Below, in pieces: positions 25,793 to 36,667 of a DNA stretch of 64,000 nucleotides (its first letter is position 1; each line of letters starts with the position of its first letter). Origin of the DNA: UBA940 sp045613745 (lineage in GTDB: Bacteria > Bacteroidota > Bacteroidia > Bacteroidales > Rikenellaceae). Position numbers and translations under genes: made by a program. Below the pieces are notes generated by a model that worked only from the letters and a program-made list of their open reading frames with translations, was not told where the DNA came from and ran no database searches. Location: the NCBI GenBank assembly GCA_045613745.1, contig JAZLBP010000008.1, positions 62,001 to 126,000 of the forward strand, given 5' to 3'.

Positions 25793-26815
25793 TTAGATAA
25801 GTTTTTTGGACAGTTCACGCAGTACGTTGCGCGCCGAACGTCCCTCATAAAGAATCTTGTACAGGGCGTTGGCGATGGGTAAATCCACATTAAATCTTTC
25901 GTTTATATGGTGAATGCAATCCGCTGAATAGTAGCCTTCTGCAACCATACGTAATTCCATTTTGGCGCTCAGTACCGAATATCCCTTTCCAATCATTATG
26001 CCAAAGGCGCGGTTGCGGCCATATTGCGAATAGGAAGTAACCAAAAGGTCTCCCAAAAATGCCGATACATTGATATTACGCTCAAAGGGGTAAGTCTCAT
26101 CCATAAAGCGCTGGGTTTCGATGGCTGCATTTGCCACCAAAACGGCTGTAAAGTTGTCGCCATAACCCACTCCGCGAGCCACACCAACCATCATTGCGTA
26201 GATGTTTTTGAGCACACCCACATACTCCAATCCGTAGATGTCGGTCGAGGGGTTGGTGATAATGAACGAGGTTGTGAATTTACGTGCGAGTTGCTCGGCG
26301 TTTTCGAGGCTTTTGCACGCTACGGTGAGGTACGAAAGACGCTCTTGTGCCACCTCCTCGGCGTGAGTGGGACCTGTGATAACTCCGAGGTTGTCGTAGG
26401 GTAGGCCATAGTGCTCGTGCATATACTCCGATACGGTTTGGTAGCCGTCGGGGATGATACCTTTGATGGCCGATACGATAAATTTGCCTTCGAGAGAGAC
26501 TGTTAGCGGCTCCAATACATTCATCAGGAATGCCGACGGAGTAGCCAAAACAATAATATCTGCAGCCTCAACCACTTCGTCCAAACTGTCGGAGATGACT
26601 ATTTGTTCCTTGTTGAAACTCAGGCTTGGTAGATATTTGTGGTTGTGTCCGCGGGTTTGAAGTGATTCGCGTACGGTCGGGTTGGCAACGTGCCACCATA
26701 CTTTGCTCTCGTTTTCGCACAAGAGCTTAACAATGGCTGTCGCCCAACTGCCATAACCAATGACGGCACACTTGGATGAAGATGATATTTTGGGATTCAT
26801 TAACAGGTTGTTCAT
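25793..26815 (-). CDS. gpsA: Glycerol-3-phosphate dehydrogenase [NAD(P)+]
   Basis: Reduces dihydroxyacetone phosphate to sn-glycerol-3-phosphate, the backbone of phospholipids. 340 residues. The Rossmann loop is CAVIGYGSWATAIVKLLCENE near residue 20, with Ser-Trp in the place where many homologues have a GTAL-type stretch, as is common in Bacteroidetes. The active-site Lys is in FIVSAIKGI, and the C-terminal substrate domain has YVGVLKNIYAMMVGVARGVGYGDN and GDLLVTSYSQYGRNRAFG. An alternative start lies at 26800 (MNPKISS). A TACTTTTG box at 26828-26835 may be its -7 element, giving a very short leader. Pgi follows. Confidence 0.94.
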   Translation of the reverse strand: MNNLLMNPKISSSSKCAVIGYGSWATAIVKLLCENESKVWWHVANPTVRESLQTRGHNHKYLPSLSFNKEQIVISDSLDEVVEAADIIVLATPSAFLMNVLEPLTVSLEGKFIVSAIKGIIPDGYQTVSEYMHEHYGLPYDNLGVITGPTHAEEVAQERLSYLTVACKSLENAEQLARKFTTSFIITNPSTDIYGLEYVGVLKNIYAMMVGVARGVGYGDNFTAVLVANAAIETQRFMDETYPFERNINVSAFLGDLLVTSYSQYGRNRAFGIMIGKGYSVLSAKMELRMVAEGYYSADCIHHINERFNVDLPIANALYKILYEGRSARNVLRELSKKLI

Positions 26816-26879
26816 AACTTTTCAGTACAAAAGTATATAAAAATTGTGGATATATGGCTATGATTCAAACTCTTTTTTT

Positions 26880-26887
26880 TATCTTTG
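26880..26887 (+). promoter_or_regulatory. -7 box upstream of purH
   Basis: TATCTTTG, an exact TAnnTTTG match, 58 bases before the GTG start. No obvious TTTG lies 17-23 bases upstream. Confidence 0.45.
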
Positions 26888-26945
26888 CCCAACTTTATAC
26901 CATATATTTTAGGTAATTATTAATAAACAACCAATATTTTCTACC

Positions 26946-28469
26946 GTGAAACAAATTAAAAGCGCACTTATCTCGGTATTTCACAAAGACGGCCTCGACC
27001 TCATTATCAGAGAGTTGGCAGCGAATGGCGTGAAGCTTTATTCGACAGGCGGTACTTTGTCGTTTATCGAAAGTCTTGGCTTGGAGGCAACCGCAGTTGA
27101 GTCTATCACCGGTTACCCTTCGATTTTGGGCGGTCGCGTGAAAACTCTGCACCCCTCGGTGTTCGGCGGTATCCTTTGTCGTCGTGACAATACCACCGAT
27201 CAGGCACAAACCGCAGAGTACAACATTCCCGAGATTGACTTGGTGATTGTTGACCTCTATCCCTTTGAGCAAACTGTTGCTTCGGGCGCTCCTGAACAAG
27301 ATATCATCGAGAAAATCGACATTGGCGGTATTTCGCTTATCCGCGCTGCTGCCAAAAACTACAAGGATGTTGTTATCGTAGGCAGCCAAGCACAATACGC
27401 CGAGCTGTACGAAACCATCAAATCGCAAGCTTGTGCAACAACCATTGAGCAACGTCGTCGCTTTGCCGCTTATGCATTCGGCGTATCGTCGCACTATGAT
27501 AGCGCAATCTTCAACTACTTCAACATCCAAGAGGGTACAGCTTCGTTGCGTATGTCACTTGATGGCGAGCAATCGTTGCGTTACGGCGAGAACCCTCACC
27601 AAAAGGCGTCGTTCTATGGCAACCTCGGTGAGATGTTCGAGCAGCTGCACGGCAAAGAGATTTCGTACAACAACCTGCTTGACATTGACGCTGCTCTGAA
27701 CCTCATTATGGAGTTCGATGGCGACACTGCTTTTGCAATCCTCAAACACAACAATGCTTGTGGTGTAGCAACTGCAGACAGTGTATTGGAGGCTTGGATC
27801 AAAGCTCTGGCTTGTGACCCCGTTTCGGCTTTCGGTGGTGTACTCATCTGCAATAAACCCATCGACGCAGCAACTGCCGAGGAGATTAATAAACTCTTCT
27901 TCGAGGTAATCATTGCTCCCGAGTACGAGGAGGCTGCATTGGAGAGCCTGTTCACCAAAAAGAACCGCATAGTTCTCAAACTCAAAAGCACCGAGCGCAA
28001 TCCCCGCTTGGTACGTTCGGTTCTCAACGGAGCACTCGTTCAAGACCGTGACAGCGTTGTTGGTGGCGTAGATAGCGAACTGACTGCTGTTACCGAGCGC
28101 AAAATCACCGATGCCGAGAAAGCTGACCTGATTTTTGCCAACAAAATTGTCAAGAATTCGAAGAGCAATGCAATTGTGATTGCTAAAAATGGTTGTCTGC
28201 TGGCAAGCGGTGTAGGTCAAACCTCGCGCGTGGATGCACTCAACCAAGCAATCGATAAAGCTAAATCGTTTGGTTTCGACCTGAACGGTGCAGCTCTGGC
28301 TTCTGATGCATTCTTCCCCTTTGCTGACTGCGTTGAGATTGCTCACAAAGCAGGTATCGAGACCTTCATCCAACCCGGTGGCTCGGTACGCGACGCCGAC
28401 AGCATCGAATATTGCAACAACAACGGCCTGGCAATGGTATTCTCGGGCTTGCGTCATTTCAAACACTAA
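26946..28469 (+). CDS. purH: Bifunctional AICAR transformylase / IMP cyclohydrolase
   Basis: Catalyses the last two steps of IMP synthesis. 507 residues. The N-terminal cyclohydrolase domain (about 1-195) starts ALISVFHKDGLDLIIRELAANGVKLYSTGGT and has SITGYPSILGGRVKTLHP and KIDIGGISLIRAAAKNY. The C-terminal transformylase has LRYGENPHQKASFYG, FAILKHNNACGVA (with the Lys-His pair), VSAFGGVLICNKPID and AFFPFADCVEIAHKAGIETFIQPGGSVRD. The start codon is GTG at 26946 (KQIKSALIS), which fits the family N-terminus. It precedes mreB by 27 bases with no terminator, so mreB transcripts may partly come from here. Confidence 0.97.
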   Translation: MKQIKSALISVFHKDGLDLIIRELAANGVKLYSTGGTLSFIESLGLEATAVESITGYPSILGGRVKTLHPSVFGGILCRRDNTTDQAQTAEYNIPEIDLVIVDLYPFEQTVASGAPEQDIIEKIDIGGISLIRAAAKNYKDVVIVGSQAQYAELYETIKSQACATTIEQRRRFAAYAFGVSSHYDSAIFNYFNIQEGTASLRMSLDGEQSLRYGENPHQKASFYGNLGEMFEQLHGKEISYNNLLDIDAALNLIMEFDGDTAFAILKHNNACGVATADSVLEAWIKALACDPVSAFGGVLICNKPIDAATAEEINKLFFEVIIAPEYEEAALESLFTKKNRIVLKLKSTERNPRLVRSVLNGALVQDRDSVVGGVDSELTAVTERKITDAEKADLIFANKIVKNSKSNAIVIAKNGCLLASGVGQTSRVDALNQAIDKAKSFGFDLNGAALASDAFFPFADCVEIAHKAGIETFIQPGGSVRDADSIEYCNNNGLAMVFSGLRHFKH

Positions 28470-28496
28470 ACCAAATTAAAGACCAATCATAAAAAA

Positions 28497-29516
28497 ATGG
28501 GACTTTTCTCACTGACTCAGGAGTTGGCTATTGACCTCGGTACTGCCAATACTCTGATTATTCATAACAACAAAGTTGTGGTTGATGAGCCTTCGATTGT
28601 TGCCATCAATCTGCACAACAACAATCCCGAGGCTATCGGTACCCAAGCACGTCAAATGCAAGGTCGTACCCACGATGGTATCAAAGTTATCCGCCCCCTC
28701 AAAGATGGTGTGATTGCCGACTTCACCGCCACAGAGCTGATGTTGAAGGGTATGATCAGCAAGGTGTTCCCCAAGAGCAAATTGTTTGCCCCCAGCCTCA
28801 AAATGGTGATCTGTATCCCCAGCGGCTCGACCAACGTTGAAATTCGTGCTGTGCGCGACTCGGCAGAGCACGCAGGTGGCCGTGAGGTGTATCTGATTCA
28901 CGAGCCTATGGCTGCAGCTATGGGTGCGGGATTGGACGTTGTGGCTCCCGAGGGACATATGATTATCGACATCGGTGGTGGTACTACCGAGATCGCTTGT
29001 ATCTCGCTTGGTGGTATCGTTTGTAGCGAGAGTATCAACGTTGCAGGTGATGTGTTCACCGAGGATATCTTGAACTATATGCGCCAACGTCACGGCGTGA
29101 AAGTGGGTGAGCGTACTGCCGAGGATATTAAAATCGCTATCGGTTCAGCTCTGACCCAACTCGACGACGAGCCCGATGATTATGTTATCACCGGTCCCGA
29201 CATCGTAACATCGCTGCCCAAGACTGTTACCTTGTCGTATGGCGAGATTGCTCAAGCACTCGAAAAATCGCTTATCAAAGTGGATGCAGCGGTTATGAAG
29301 GTGTTGGAGATGATGCCCCCCGAGCTGTATTCGGACATCTACAAAACTGGTGTTTATCTTGCCGGTGGTGGTGCGCTGATTCGCGGTTTGGCAAAACGTT
29401 TGAGCGACAAATGTCGTATCCCGTTTGTTGTGGCCGAGGATCCTCTGCGTGCTGTAGCCCGCGGTGCAGGCCTGGCTCTGAAAAACGTGGAGCGTCTGCC
29501 GTTCTTGATGCGTTAA
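28497..29516 (+). CDS. mreB: Rod shape-determining protein MreB
   Basis: An actin-like cytoskeletal ATPase that directs the elongasome. 339 residues, full length. It begins with the membrane-binding and phosphate-1 region LAIDLGTANTLIIHNNKVVVDEPS, and has PLKDGVIADFTATELMLKG, the phosphate-2 loop MIIDIGGGTTEIACISLGG and the adenosine motif GVYLAGGGALIRGL. First gene of the rod cluster mreB-mreC-mreD-mrdA-rodA. No anomalies. Confidence 0.97.
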   Translation: MGLFSLTQELAIDLGTANTLIIHNNKVVVDEPSIVAINLHNNNPEAIGTQARQMQGRTHDGIKVIRPLKDGVIADFTATELMLKGMISKVFPKSKLFAPSLKMVICIPSGSTNVEIRAVRDSAEHAGGREVYLIHEPMAAAMGAGLDVVAPEGHMIIDIGGGTTEIACISLGGIVCSESINVAGDVFTEDILNYMRQRHGVKVGERTAEDIKIAIGSALTQLDDEPDDYVITGPDIVTSLPKTVTLSYGEIAQALEKSLIKVDAAVMKVLEMMPPELYSDIYKTGVYLAGGGALIRGLAKRLSDKCRIPFVVAEDPLRAVARGAGLALKNVERLPFLMR

Positions 29517-29581
29517 TTCCAAGGTGAAGTGTGTGGCGTCAGACCCGACAAGGGGAGGGGTCGCACCTTACTTAAGCAAAG

Positions 29582-30418
29582 ATGAACAGACTGTTGTTAT
29601 TCTTACGTAAAGTGTATGTGGGAGCGATTTTCATTTTGTTGGAATCGCTCTCCCTGCACTTTTATGCCAACTCATCGGCATACACCCAAGCCAAGTTGCT
29701 GACCGCATCCAATGTGTTTGTGGGTGGAGTAAACTCGATGTTTGCGTCGGTCCGAAAGTATTTTAATCTGAATGACGAGAACCAACTGCTGGTGGCTCGT
29801 CTGGCAGAGTTGGAAAACGAACTCGAAGCCTATCGCGCTGCGGTCGAGGAGTATGAACTGCACAACAAGATGGATGTGTCAAACCTGAAATTCATCCACA
29901 CACCTGCTCGTGTGATTAACAACACCGTATCGCACCAACAGAACTTCATCACTATCGACCGAGGATGGGGTGACGGCGTGCGAAACGGAATGGCTGTGCT
30001 GACTGCCGACGGATGTATGCTGGGTTATGTTGTGTCGAGTGCCGAGCGCTACTCGGTGTGTATGTCGGTGCTCAATACCGAATTCCGAGCAAGCGGCCGA
30101 CCCACACATAGCGGAGAGTTTGGCTCGATTAGCTGGGATGGCAAGGATAGACGTTTTGTCACACTATCGGAGATTCCCAAATACACCCCGATTCAAGAGG
30201 GTGATACAATCGTTTCGACTGCCTACTCGTTCTACTTCCCCGAGGGAGTGCGAATCGGTACGGTCGATAAGATTACCAACAGCGACAACTCACCTTCGAG
30301 CACAATTCGTGTAAGGTTGAGTGCCGATGTTATGACCACCGACAAGGTTGTGTTGGTGGAGAACCGCGATGCCGAGATTATTATGAACCTCGAAGAATCG
30401 CTTAACGAAACGAAATAA
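29582..30418 (+). CDS. mreC: Rod shape-determining protein MreC
   Basis: A bitopic periplasmic scaffold that links MreB to the cell-wall synthases PBP2 and RodA. 278 residues: one N-terminal membrane helix (VYVGAIFILLESLSLHFY), a coiled coil (about 60-95, ENQLLVARLAELENELEAYRAAVEEYEL), then the double beta-barrel domain with ITIDRGWGDGVRNGMAVLTADGCMLGYVV, the typical MreC core. A 65-base gap separates it from mreB; that gap has a GC-rich stretch but no clear hairpin. MreD follows. Confidence 0.93.
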   Translation: MNRLLLFLRKVYVGAIFILLESLSLHFYANSSAYTQAKLLTASNVFVGGVNSMFASVRKYFNLNDENQLLVARLAELENELEAYRAAVEEYELHNKMDVSNLKFIHTPARVINNTVSHQQNFITIDRGWGDGVRNGMAVLTADGCMLGYVVSSAERYSVCMSVLNTEFRASGRPTHSGEFGSISWDGKDRRFVTLSEIPKYTPIQEGDTIVSTAYSFYFPEGVRIGTVDKITNSDNSPSSTIRVRLSADVMTTDKVVLVENRDAEIIMNLEESLNETK

Positions 30419-30431
30419 CAATATTGCAGAG

Positions 30432-30953
30432 ATGTATCAGGGTTTACGATATATGCTGTTGCTTGCGGCGGTTGCTTTGCTGCAAAGTTTGATTTTCAAT
30501 CAGTTGCAAATAAGCATTTACCTCAATCCGCTTATTTATGTGGCGTGGGTGATGTTGTTGCCTATGCGCACAAAACCTATTGTGGTGTTGATGTGCGGAC
30601 TGCTGATGGGAGTACTGATGGATATTACTATGGGCTTGGTGGGTGTGAATACCATTGCCTCGCTGCTGACCGCCTATGTACGTCCGTTGATGTTGCGCTT
30701 GGCTGTGGGCAAAGACAATGCTACCGATGGCGGTATCCCCGCACCTATGCAGGTGGGCGCAGGCAAGTTTCTGGCCTATGCCTCAGTGTTTACGGCGGTG
30801 CAATGCACTCTGGTGTTTGCCTTGGAGGCTATGACACTTCAATACATTTTGCCTATTGTACTGAAAATTGTGGTCAATACTATTGCGACGGTGATGCTTG
30901 TATGGGGCGTGGCTTCGGTGTTTGCTCCGCGCAATTACAATAACAGTTTCTGA
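30432..30953 (+). CDS. mreD: Rod shape-determining protein MreD
   Basis: 173 residues with five or six hydrophobic segments and little else, as expected for MreD, the polytopic partner of MreC. The stretch GLLMGVLMDITMGLVGVNTIASLLTAYVRP, with an Asp inside a Gly-rich helix pair, is the usual MreD landmark. The call depends partly on position, 13 bases after mreC and 11 before mrdA. Confidence 0.88.
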   Translation: MYQGLRYMLLLAAVALLQSLIFNQLQISIYLNPLIYVAWVMLLPMRTKPIVVLMCGLLMGVLMDITMGLVGVNTIASLLTAYVRPLMLRLAVGKDNATDGGIPAPMQVGAGKFLAYASVFTAVQCTLVFALEAMTLQYILPIVLKIVVNTIATVMLVWGVASVFAPRNYNNSF

Positions 30954-30964
30954 CACACGGAGGA

Positions 30965-32791
30965 ATGAATAACAAATACAGAATTTTAAGGTTAGCGGTG
31001 TTGGTGGTCTTTGGTATCATCACACTGCGCCTGTTTTATATACAGATTGTAGATAGTTCCTACAAACGCAGTTCGGCCAACAACAGCCTACGCTACGAGG
31101 TGCAATATCCTCCGCGTGGAGTTGTATATGACCGCAATGGCGAGTACCTTATCCAGAGCAAGGAGATTTACGATTTGATGATTATTCCTGGCGACGTGGA
31201 GCCGTTCGACACGACACTTATGTGCCGAATTGTGAACGTGAGCAAGGAGAGACTCAAACGCGAACTCCGCAAGGCTCGCAACTACTCGTGGCGTCGTCCG
31301 TCGGTGTTGTTGTCACAAATCAGCAAGGAGGCCAAACTGCGACTGGATGAGTTGAATTACCCCGGATTCTATGTGGTGTTGCGTACGGCGCGTTCCTATC
31401 CGCGCAACATTGCGGGTAACCTGCTTGGCTATGTGGGCGAGGTGAATGATAAGGATATTCAGCGCGACGATTACTACCGTAGTGGCGACTACATCGGCAA
31501 GAGCGGTATCGAACTTGCTTACGAGAAGGAACTGCGTGGTGAGAAGGGTGTCAAGATCAATCTTGTGGACGTTCACGGAATTGTTAAAGGGCAATACGAG
31601 GACGGCCGCTTTGATACACTACCCACGGCTGGCTTGGCTCTGACAAGTACCCTGGACGCTAGCTTGCAGGAGTTTGGCGAGGAACTTATGAAGGGCAAGG
31701 TAGGTAGTATCGTAGCTATCGAGCCTGCTACGGGTGAGATTCTGATTATGGCAAGCAGCCCGAGCTACAATCCCGACCAGCTTGTGGGTCGCGAACGTGG
31801 CAACAATTATATGGAACTGCTGCGTGACCCGCGCCGACCGCTGTTCAACCGCGCAGTGATGTCGAAATATCCTCCGGGTTCAACCTTCAAACTTGTCAAC
31901 GGACTTATCGGTTTGCAAGAGGGTGTGCTCTCGCCCGAGCAACACTATCCGTGCAGTATGGGTTACAAAGTGGGTAAAGGTGTGGCTTGTCACGCACACC
32001 CGTCACCCATCAAACTCGAACAAGCAGTGCAGATGTCGTGCAACGCATACTTCTGCTATGTGTTCCGTAATATTCTGGATAACCGCAAGAAGTATCCCGA
32101 AATTGGTGACGCCTTGGAGAAGTGGAACGAGTATGTGGAGAGCTTTGGCTTTGGACGCAAACTCGACAGTGACTTTACAGGCGAGCTGAACGGAAATGTA
32201 CCTACGCGAAACTTCTACGACCGCGTCTATAACAAACACTGGAACTCGCTGACTGTAATCTCGCTTTCGATTGGTCAGGGCGAGCTTGGTTGTACACCTT
32301 TGCAGATGGCAAACCTTGCGGCAACCATTGCCAACCGAGGTTATTACTACATTCCTCACGTTGTAAAGAAAATCGAGGGTCGCGACTCGCTCGATCGCAA
32401 GTTCTACGAGCGCCACACCACGATGATTGATACCAAACACTTCTCGACTATTGTCGAGGGTATGTACAAGGCGGTGCACGAGCCGGGTGGTACAGCTGTT
32501 GCACTTGGATGTCTGCCTGGTTTGGAGTTGTGCGGTAAAACAGGTACTGCCCAAAACCCGCAAGGCAAAGACCACTCGACCTTCCTCGGTTTTGCACCCA
32601 AGAATGACCCCAAGATTGCAATCTCGGTGTATGTCGAGAATGGAGGCTTCGGCGGAACGATTGCGGTGCCTATCGCGTCGCTGATTGTCGAGAAGTATCT
32701 GACCGACACAATTACTCGTCCGCACCTTGTGGACTATGTCAAGAATATGAAAATTGCCTATCCGTACTATGATAACAAGAAACATAAATAG
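30965..32791 (+). CDS. mrdA: Peptidoglycan transpeptidase PBP2
   Basis: Class B penicillin-binding protein of the elongasome; it cross-links the glycan made by RodA. 608 residues. One N-terminal membrane anchor (LRLAVLVVFGIITLRLFYIQIV), then the pedestal domain with LRYEVQYPPRGVVYDRNG and GYVGEVNDKDIQ. The transpeptidase domain contains all three motifs: SKYPPGSTFKLVN (nucleophilic Ser near 307), MSCNAYF (SxN, near 358) and CGKTGTAQNP (KTG, near 524). Its end overlaps the start of rodA by 23 bases, so the two are probably translationally coupled. Confidence 0.96.
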   Translation: MNNKYRILRLAVLVVFGIITLRLFYIQIVDSSYKRSSANNSLRYEVQYPPRGVVYDRNGEYLIQSKEIYDLMIIPGDVEPFDTTLMCRIVNVSKERLKRELRKARNYSWRRPSVLLSQISKEAKLRLDELNYPGFYVVLRTARSYPRNIAGNLLGYVGEVNDKDIQRDDYYRSGDYIGKSGIELAYEKELRGEKGVKINLVDVHGIVKGQYEDGRFDTLPTAGLALTSTLDASLQEFGEELMKGKVGSIVAIEPATGEILIMASSPSYNPDQLVGRERGNNYMELLRDPRRPLFNRAVMSKYPPGSTFKLVNGLIGLQEGVLSPEQHYPCSMGYKVGKGVACHAHPSPIKLEQAVQMSCNAYFCYVFRNILDNRKKYPEIGDALEKWNEYVESFGFGRKLDSDFTGELNGNVPTRNFYDRVYNKHWNSLTVISLSIGQGELGCTPLQMANLAATIANRGYYYIPHVVKKIEGRDSLDRKFYERHTTMIDTKHFSTIVEGMYKAVHEPGGTAVALGCLPGLELCGKTGTAQNPQGKDHSTFLGFAPKNDPKIAISVYVENGGFGGTIAVPIASLIVEKYLTDTITRPHLVDYVKNMKIAYPYYDNKKHK

Positions 32792-34220
32792 CTCGGGACG
32801 TGGAGTTACCTCCAATGTCGATTGGGTTGCGGTGTTGCTCTACTTTGCACTCATCGCCTTCGGATGGGTCAATATCTATGCTGCGACCAATAGCGGTTCG
32901 GCCGATAGCGCGTTTGCCATAACCGAGCGCTACGGTATGCAGCTTATCTGGATTGGTGGCTCGCTGTTGATTGGAGTAATGATGATGTTGCTCGACTACA
33001 AGTACTATCACATCTTTGCATATCCTGCATATATACTTGCGATGATTGTGGTGCTGCTGACGCTGACACCACTCGGACACGAGGCCAATGGCGCACGTGC
33101 GTGGCTCAAACTCGGTCCAATATTGATTCAGCCTGCGGAGTTTCTGAAAATAGGTACAGCATTGGCAGTGGCTCGTTTGATGAGTGCCTATACTTTTAGT
33201 ACCAAGAAACTTGACGACGTGGCTAAACTTGCTATGATAATAGGCATCCCGATGCTGGTGATTCTGTTGCAGAACGATACGGGCTCGGCGTTGGTCTATT
33301 GTTCGTTCTTGTTTATGCTCTTCCGCGAAGGTCTCAACGTATGGATATATGTTGTCATCGGTTTTGTGGTGGCGCTGTTTGTGCTCTCCTTCTGGATTGA
33401 GCCTACGGTTATGTTGGTGTTGTTGATATTGGTGTGTACGCTGCTGCAAACCCTGCAAAACGGCAATGTCAAGGAGTCGTTGCAGTATCTGTCGCTGGTG
33501 GCACTTACCTCTATTGCAGTGTTCTATTTGTTTGTGGCGCTGGGCGCGAGTGTGGCAATGTTTTGGTGTATCATCATTGCACTTGCACTGTCGCTTCCGC
33601 TGATGGTGATGTATGCCTACCGCAACCACTTGGGTAATGTATTTATGTATCTGCTGTTGTTTGTGTTCTCGGTCGGTTTCTCGCAAGTTACCGACGTGGT
33701 GTTCGACAAGATGCAACCTCACCAACAACACCGAATCCTCGACCTGTTGGGTATCGAGTCCGATGTGTCGAACTGGGGATACAACGTGATTCAATCCAAG
33801 ATTGCCATCGGTTCGGGCGGCTTCGCAGGCAAGGGCTTTATGAACGGTACGCAGACCAAATTCAACTTTGTGCCCGAGCAGGAGACCGACTTTATCTTCT
33901 GTACCGTGGGCGAGGAGTGGGGCTTTATGGGAACAATGTTCGTGATAGTTCTGTTTGCGCTGTTCATCCTGCGACTGATGCGAATGGGTGAACGCCAACA
34001 AGAGAGCTTCGGACGTGTTTATTGCTACTCGGTGGCAGGTATCTTTATGATACACGTTATTATCAATATCGGTATGACCATAGGTCTTATGCCTGTGATT
34101 GGTATTCCGTTGCCGTTTTTCAGTTATGGCGGCTCGTCGTTCTTGGCATTCTCGCTGCTGTTCTTTATTGCGTTGCGTCTGGACGAGGCTAACCGCGAGC
34201 TTAACTCTTTCTCGGTGTAG
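32769..34220 (+). CDS. rodA: Peptidoglycan glycosyltransferase RodA
   Basis: SEDS-family polymerase that extends glycan strands from lipid II together with PBP2. About 483 residues with ten or more hydrophobic segments. SEDS landmarks include NGARAWLKLGPILIQPAEFLKIGTALAVARLM, the conserved loop FNFVPEQETDFIFCTVGEEWGF near residue 370 and a final GIPLPFFSYGGSSFLAFSLL. The protein is longer than E. coli RodA because of an extra central membrane section (about 200-290), which is normal for Bacteroidetes. ATG 32769 (MITRNINSS) is preferred; the frame is open upstream to a TTG at 32754. Confidence 0.94.
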   Translation: MITRNINSSGRGVTSNVDWVAVLLYFALIAFGWVNIYAATNSGSADSAFAITERYGMQLIWIGGSLLIGVMMMLLDYKYYHIFAYPAYILAMIVVLLTLTPLGHEANGARAWLKLGPILIQPAEFLKIGTALAVARLMSAYTFSTKKLDDVAKLAMIIGIPMLVILLQNDTGSALVYCSFLFMLFREGLNVWIYVVIGFVVALFVLSFWIEPTVMLVLLILVCTLLQTLQNGNVKESLQYLSLVALTSIAVFYLFVALGASVAMFWCIIIALALSLPLMVMYAYRNHLGNVFMYLLLFVFSVGFSQVTDVVFDKMQPHQQHRILDLLGIESDVSNWGYNVIQSKIAIGSGGFAGKGFMNGTQTKFNFVPEQETDFIFCTVGEEWGFMGTMFVIVLFALFILRLMRMGERQQESFGRVYCYSVAGIFMIHVIINIGMTIGLMPVIGIPLPFFSYGGSSFLAFSLLFFIALRLDEANRELNSFSV

Positions 34221-34222
34221 CG

Positions 34223-35179
34223 ATGTGTGCTTCTCGAAATAAAACCATTGTAATAACACCTGCGGAGATGGACACTCTGCGTGGGCGCGTTCGCCATATC
34301 AAGGAGCGAGTGGGGGAGATTGCACCTCTGCTCGACTCGACTATTTGTGGCGACTGCACCCAAGTGTTGTCGCTGCTGCCCGATGGATTTGCCGACCTTA
34401 TAGTGGTGGATCCGCCCTACAACATCGACAAACGATTTAAGCAGGTACGTTTTCGTTCGATGAGCGATGACGACTACGAGAGTTGGCTGGATAGTTGGAT
34501 GGGCGCGCTGTGTGCAAAACTCAAACCTACGGGAAGCCTCTATGTGTGCTGTGATTGGAAGAGCTCGTGTGCAGTGTCGCGTGTGATGGCGCGCCACCTG
34601 CATATAATCAACCGCATAACGTGGCAACGCGAGAAGGGACGTGGCGCAAAGGCTAACTGGAAAAATTCGATGGAGGATATCTGGTATGGAGTGCGCGACC
34701 CCGAGAACTACTATTTTGACTTGGAGTCGGTAAAGCAGAAACGTCGTGTGCTCGCTCCGTACAAGACTGATAATACTCCGCGCGATTGGCAACAAACCGA
34801 CGAGGGTAAATTCCGCCTAACCTGTCCGTCGAACTTCTGGGACGATATTACCGTACCCTATTGGTCGATGCCCGAAAATACTGAGCATCCGACGCAGAAG
34901 CCCGAAAAACTCATTGCAAAACTCATCTTGGCTTCGTGTCCCAAGGGAGGAGTAGTGTTCGATCCGTTTGTGGGTAGCGGTACGACTTCGGTTGTTGCCC
35001 GCAAGTTGAAGCGCCACTACATTGGTATCGAGTTGGACGAACACTACTGTATGGTGGCCGAGAAGCGATTGGAGCGCGCTATGGCCGACCCTTCGATACA
35101 AGGCTATTCGGGTGGCGTATTCTGGGAACGAAACACACTCTTGGCACAACGCCGTTCCGAAAAGGAGCAACAAGAATAA
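34223..35179 (+). CDS. Orphan site-specific DNA methyltransferase (N6/N4 type)
   Basis: 318 residues. The catalytic motif VVDPPYNIDKRF (motif IV, about residue 70) comes before the SAM-binding motif VVFDPFVGSGTTSVVARKL (motif I, about 245), the order of beta-class enzymes such as CcrM. EHPTQKPEKLIAKLI precedes motif I as usual. It should methylate adenine-N6 or cytosine-N4 in a short target. No restriction endonuclease is encoded nearby. The start lies 2 bases after the rodA stop and the gene ends at a strong terminator, so it is co-transcribed with the rod-shape operon. Target sequence unknown. Confidence 0.88.
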   Translation: MCASRNKTIVITPAEMDTLRGRVRHIKERVGEIAPLLDSTICGDCTQVLSLLPDGFADLIVVDPPYNIDKRFKQVRFRSMSDDDYESWLDSWMGALCAKLKPTGSLYVCCDWKSSCAVSRVMARHLHIINRITWQREKGRGAKANWKNSMEDIWYGVRDPENYYFDLESVKQKRRVLAPYKTDNTPRDWQQTDEGKFRLTCPSNFWDDITVPYWSMPENTEHPTQKPEKLIAKLILASCPKGGVVFDPFVGSGTTSVVARKLKRHYIGIELDEHYCMVAEKRLERAMADPSIQGYSGGVFWERNTLLAQRRSEKEQQE

Positions 35180-35183
35180 AACA

Positions 35184-35219
35184 AGCAGGGCTGTCAAAGT
35201 GATGTTTGACAGCCCTGCT
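35184..35219. terminator. Bidirectional terminator between the methyltransferase gene and ahcY
   Basis: A perfect 15-bp stem (35184-35198 with 35205-35219), loop GTGATG. T-rich sequence follows on the plus strand (CTTATTTT) and T's on the minus (TGTTTTATT). Confidence 0.85.
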
Positions 35220-35242
35220 CTTATTTTAACACCGACCAACTA

Positions 35243-36661
<1,419 letters not shown>

Positions 36662-36667
36662 AGTTGT

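Noticed and set aside
32739..34259. 506-codon minus-strand frame opposite rodA
   Set aside because: Extremely His/Gln-rich product with no family features, exactly opposite the well-supported rodA.
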